Below are positions 61,894 to 64,000 of a DNA stretch of 64,000 bases, one piece after another; position 1 is the stretch's first letter; each line of letters begins with the position of its first letter. The translations under genes and the position numbers were made by a program. The stretch comes from Harmothoe impar. Lineage: Eukaryota > Annelida > Polychaeta > Phyllodocida > Polynoidae. The stretch spans positions 4,578,703 through 4,642,702 of the forward strand of contig OX381705.1 in the NCBI GenBank assembly GCA_947462335.1, read 5' to 3'. The notes beneath the pieces were generated by a model. That model worked only from the letters and a program-made list of their open reading frames with translations, searched no databases and was not told where the DNA came from.

Positions 61894-63619
61894 TGACTGG
61901 GCTGCTGCAGGGGGAGGCCCTGCTGACTGGGCTGCTGCAGGGGGAGGCCCTGCTGACCGGGCTGCTGCAGGGGGAGGCCCTGCTGACCGGGCTGCTGCAG
62001 GGGGAGGCCCTGCTGACCGGGCTGCTGCAGGGGGAGGCCCTGCTGACCGGGCTGCTGCAGGGGGAGGCCCTGCTGACCGGGCTGCTGCAGGGGGAGGCCC
62101 TGCTGACCGGGCTGCTGCAGGGGGAGGCCCTGCTGACCGGGCTGCTGCAGGGGGAGGCCCTGCTGACCGGGCTGCTGCAGGGGCAGGGCCTGCTGACCAG
62201 GCTGCTGACGGGGCTGCTGCAGGGGGAGGCCCTGCTGACCGGACTGCTGCAGGGGCAGGGCCTGCTGACCGGGCTGCTGCAGGGGGAGGTGCTGCTGACC
62301 GGTCTGCTGCAGGGGGAGTTGATGCTGATTAGGCTGCTGCGGGGGCAGGCACTGTTGACCAGATGCATCAGGCTGCTGAAAAATTGAATTCAAGTTCACA
62401 AATCATTAGGGTCAAGGTGATTGAGTGATTTAATTGATTGATTGTGAAATGGAAGCTATAAATTACTTAGGAACAATGATTTTTTTTTCAATTTTGAGAA
62501 ATATATTCTCCCACTATAGGCCCAACCCCTGAGAAAGAAATGATTGCCCTATGTGTGAGAAAAAAATCAAAATCAATTTAAGCAATTTAAGAGGTCCAAA
62601 TAAAATAAACTTATAAGACCAGTTGCAGAGCAGGAAGTGATGGCTGAAAGGATGTGAATGTTTTAGGAAGCTGTAACAGGTCAGCTGTCTCATCTTTTTT
62701 TCAATTTAACAGAGATTTAACATCTATTTTATCAGAAGTAACCAACTGAGGTGAGGCAAATGAGAGGAAATGAACTTCTACTAACTTGGTCTTCTAGTTT
62801 CAGAGAGGAGTTGCTTCCCTGATCTTCTGTTGCGATGATGTGTTGGTCAGGAGGGACTTCTTCATCTGTTTGTTCAGCTGCTGCTTTCCAGCCACTTGCA
62901 CCAGCCATTGGTCCAGGGTAAGTATCCATTGCCACCTCACTGCAGGCTGCTGTGTGCTTCCTGCCATTGGTATCATCCCCTGCAGACTGTATAAGACACA
63001 TACATATATAAAATACTATGCATCAACTACTGTGACATACATAGAGTACTTATAACCTACTGTTACTTTACTGTAAATTTCTCTAAGGGGAATTCTCTAT
63101 TAAACCAAGTCATACTTTGGTATCTAGGACACATAGGGATCAGTCTTACAGTTTGATGCAGGTATGTTTCTGTTTGGTACGTTTCTGCTTATTTTCTGAT
63201 CAGCCCAGAAAATACAGGTACCCACCCTTTTATTTAAGGTCTGTGATATAGACCTATGATGCTGTAACCTGCTATATGTGTTGGCTAAAAACAGTTCATT
63301 ACCCTCCACCCCTCAAACAAATCCCTAAAGCTTTCCCAAAAATGTGTAATGTAACCAAGCAGAATTAAATCCTTACCTGATTGAGCTCCACCATAGTTTG
63401 GAGCAGTTGTTTGTCCAGTTGTTCCTGCAGCTCACGCTGCCGTAACTTAGCTGCCTCCAGCTGCTTCTTCAGACATTCTTCCCTTCTGGCAGCTTCCCTC
63501 TCCATCCTCATCAGCAGTTCATCTTTCTCATCAAGCTGCTTTATTCTGGTGACAACAGTCGCCATGGTTTGCTCTAACTTGTCCTCTAGACCCTTCCTTG
63601 ACTTGGTAAGCTCTGCAAC
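61827..63619 (-). CDS. Coiled-coil / Gln-rich repeat protein, 3' part of gene (exons 63377-63619, 62786-62986, 61827-62375)
   Basis: Seen on the minus strand: exon A (63619 to 63377, 81 codons) lies between a TGCCAG acceptor and a GTAAGG donor. It encodes a heptad-rich, charged coiled coil (LTKSRKGLEDKLEQ near its start, RQRELQEQLDKQLLQ near its end). Exon B (62986 to 62786, 67 codons) lies between TTATACAG and GTTAGT. It encodes a low-complexity acidic linker with no known domain. Exon C starts at 62375 after a strong TTTTTCAG acceptor. It encodes about 15 Gln-rich decapeptides and reaches TAA at 61827-61829. All junctions are phase 0, so the three join without frame conflict. The 5' part lies right of the window. 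The last 24 or so residues derive from the 192-bp repeat, so the true 3' end is uncertain and a further splice is possible. No AATAAA was seen close downstream. Function unknown; a cytoplasmic scaffold-type protein is only a guess. Confidence 0.6.
61894..62361 (-). repeat. 30-bp coding minisatellite (decapeptide QQPGQQGLPL)
   Basis: About 15 copies of a 30-base unit (plus strand GGGCTGCTGC AGGGGGAGGC, then CCTGCTGACC). Nine central copies are identical or nearly so, and the copies towards 62,361 are degenerate. Read on the minus strand it encodes Gln/Pro/Leu-rich decapeptides. A 12-base extra piece near 62,205 adds four residues without shifting the frame. Period divisible by three and frame-preserving indels fit coding use. 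Confidence 0.85.
62376..62785 (-). other. Intron between linker exon B and Gln-rich exon C
   Basis: 410 bases from the GTTAGT donor (62785-62780) to a pyrimidine-rich TTCAATTTTTCAG acceptor ending at 62376. The acceptor is followed directly by a second CAG, forming a NAGNAG tandem acceptor that could add or drop one glutamine. Confidence 0.6.
62987..63376 (-). other. Intron between coiled-coil exon A and exon B
   Basis: 390 bases from the GTAAGG donor (63376-63371) to the TGTCTTATACAG acceptor ending at 62987. Short ORFs inside it on both strands have no recognisable content. Confidence 0.6.
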
Positions 63620-64000
63620 CTGGCAATGCATGAAACAATGTATCAAGGGTTCATTCATTGTCATTACTAAATGCCATAAAAGACAGCCTTCAGGACCCTG
63701 TTCATCGACAGCAAATAATGTACATCAGGTTCATGTGGTTGATATTTGTAAGCTCCTTTGTATGAGATAAAATGTGGTGTTTCTAGAGTTGACGGTTCAG
63801 CCAAGTCCAGGCACTGTATGTATCTAGGTCAGCATGTTAGTCTACCACTAAGACTGTACCAGGAGAGTGATGCCTTTACTGCAGGTTTAAACTACAAAGT
63901 TCTGTACACAGTTAGGCTGCCATTAGAATGTATTTCTAATAACTCTTTGATAACAATATTTTTATATACAATTTGATCAGTTGGCTCCCAGCATAATACA
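63620..64000 (-). other. Probable intron upstream of coiled-coil exon A
   Basis: The acceptor CATGCATTGCCAG ends at 63620 and is only weakly pyrimidine-rich. No further exon of the gene could be identified before the window ends. A 72-codon plus-strand frame at 63758-63976 has no support. Confidence 0.4.

Noticed and set aside
63381..63770. 129-codon Ser-rich plus-strand ORF
   Set aside because: Antisense of the coiled-coil exon, which has proper splice sites and heptads on the other strand.

Overview
The window is eukaryotic, most likely from a marine invertebrate animal. The support is spliced genes with GT/AG junctions in clean phase, a secreted multi-EGF protein, a non-LTR retrotransposon fragment, an LTR-like element and very large tandem repeat arrays. 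Amphioxus or another deuterostome is a reasonable guess, but nothing in the sequence proves it. There is no prokaryotic operon, CRISPR array, rRNA or tRNA that I could recognise.

Layout. (1) 1-2,700: a minus-strand two-exon gene for a secreted protein with nine EGF-like modules. Exon 1 encodes exactly the signal peptide, and a TATA box lies upstream. (2) 2,700-9,233: intergenic DNA with simple repeats, a G-rich tract and an LTR-like element (7,208-7,804, TG...CA ends, 5-bp flanking repeat). (3) 9,234-22,705: ten tandem units of about 1,257 bp, each carrying an internal block of about eleven 27-bp minisatellite copies. Unit 9 is interrupted by a 5'-truncated LINE of about 978 bp. (4) 22,706-22,754: a 49-bp chimeric scrap of unit 10 welded to the next array. 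(5) 22,753-59,830: about 37 kb, roughly 206 copies, of a 180-bp satellite. Each 180-bp monomer is itself ten 18-bp submotifs in perfect register, and monomers are grouped into near-identical multi-kb tandem duplications of about 3,422, 2,341, 2,881 and 3,061 bp. (6) 59,830-61,893: a patchwork of about 192-bp repeats, a 58-61-bp minisatellite, poly-C tracts, a 48-bp duplication and one orphan 180-bp monomer. (7) 61,827-63,619: three phase-0 exons of a minus-strand gene encoding a coiled coil, an acidic linker and a Gln-rich tail built on a 30-bp coding minisatellite. Its 5' end lies beyond the window.

The most unusual content is the nested satellite (18 bp to 180 bp to multi-kb to 37 kb). It reads open in one plus-strand frame for up to 677 codons. 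In most of the array it also carries the same stop codons and T-run frameshifts over and over, and its variants are largely amino-acid changing. I therefore read it as a homogenised satellite with accidental or ancestral coding capacity rather than a working gene. All copy numbers depend on the assembly being correct across about 50 kb of tandem repeats.
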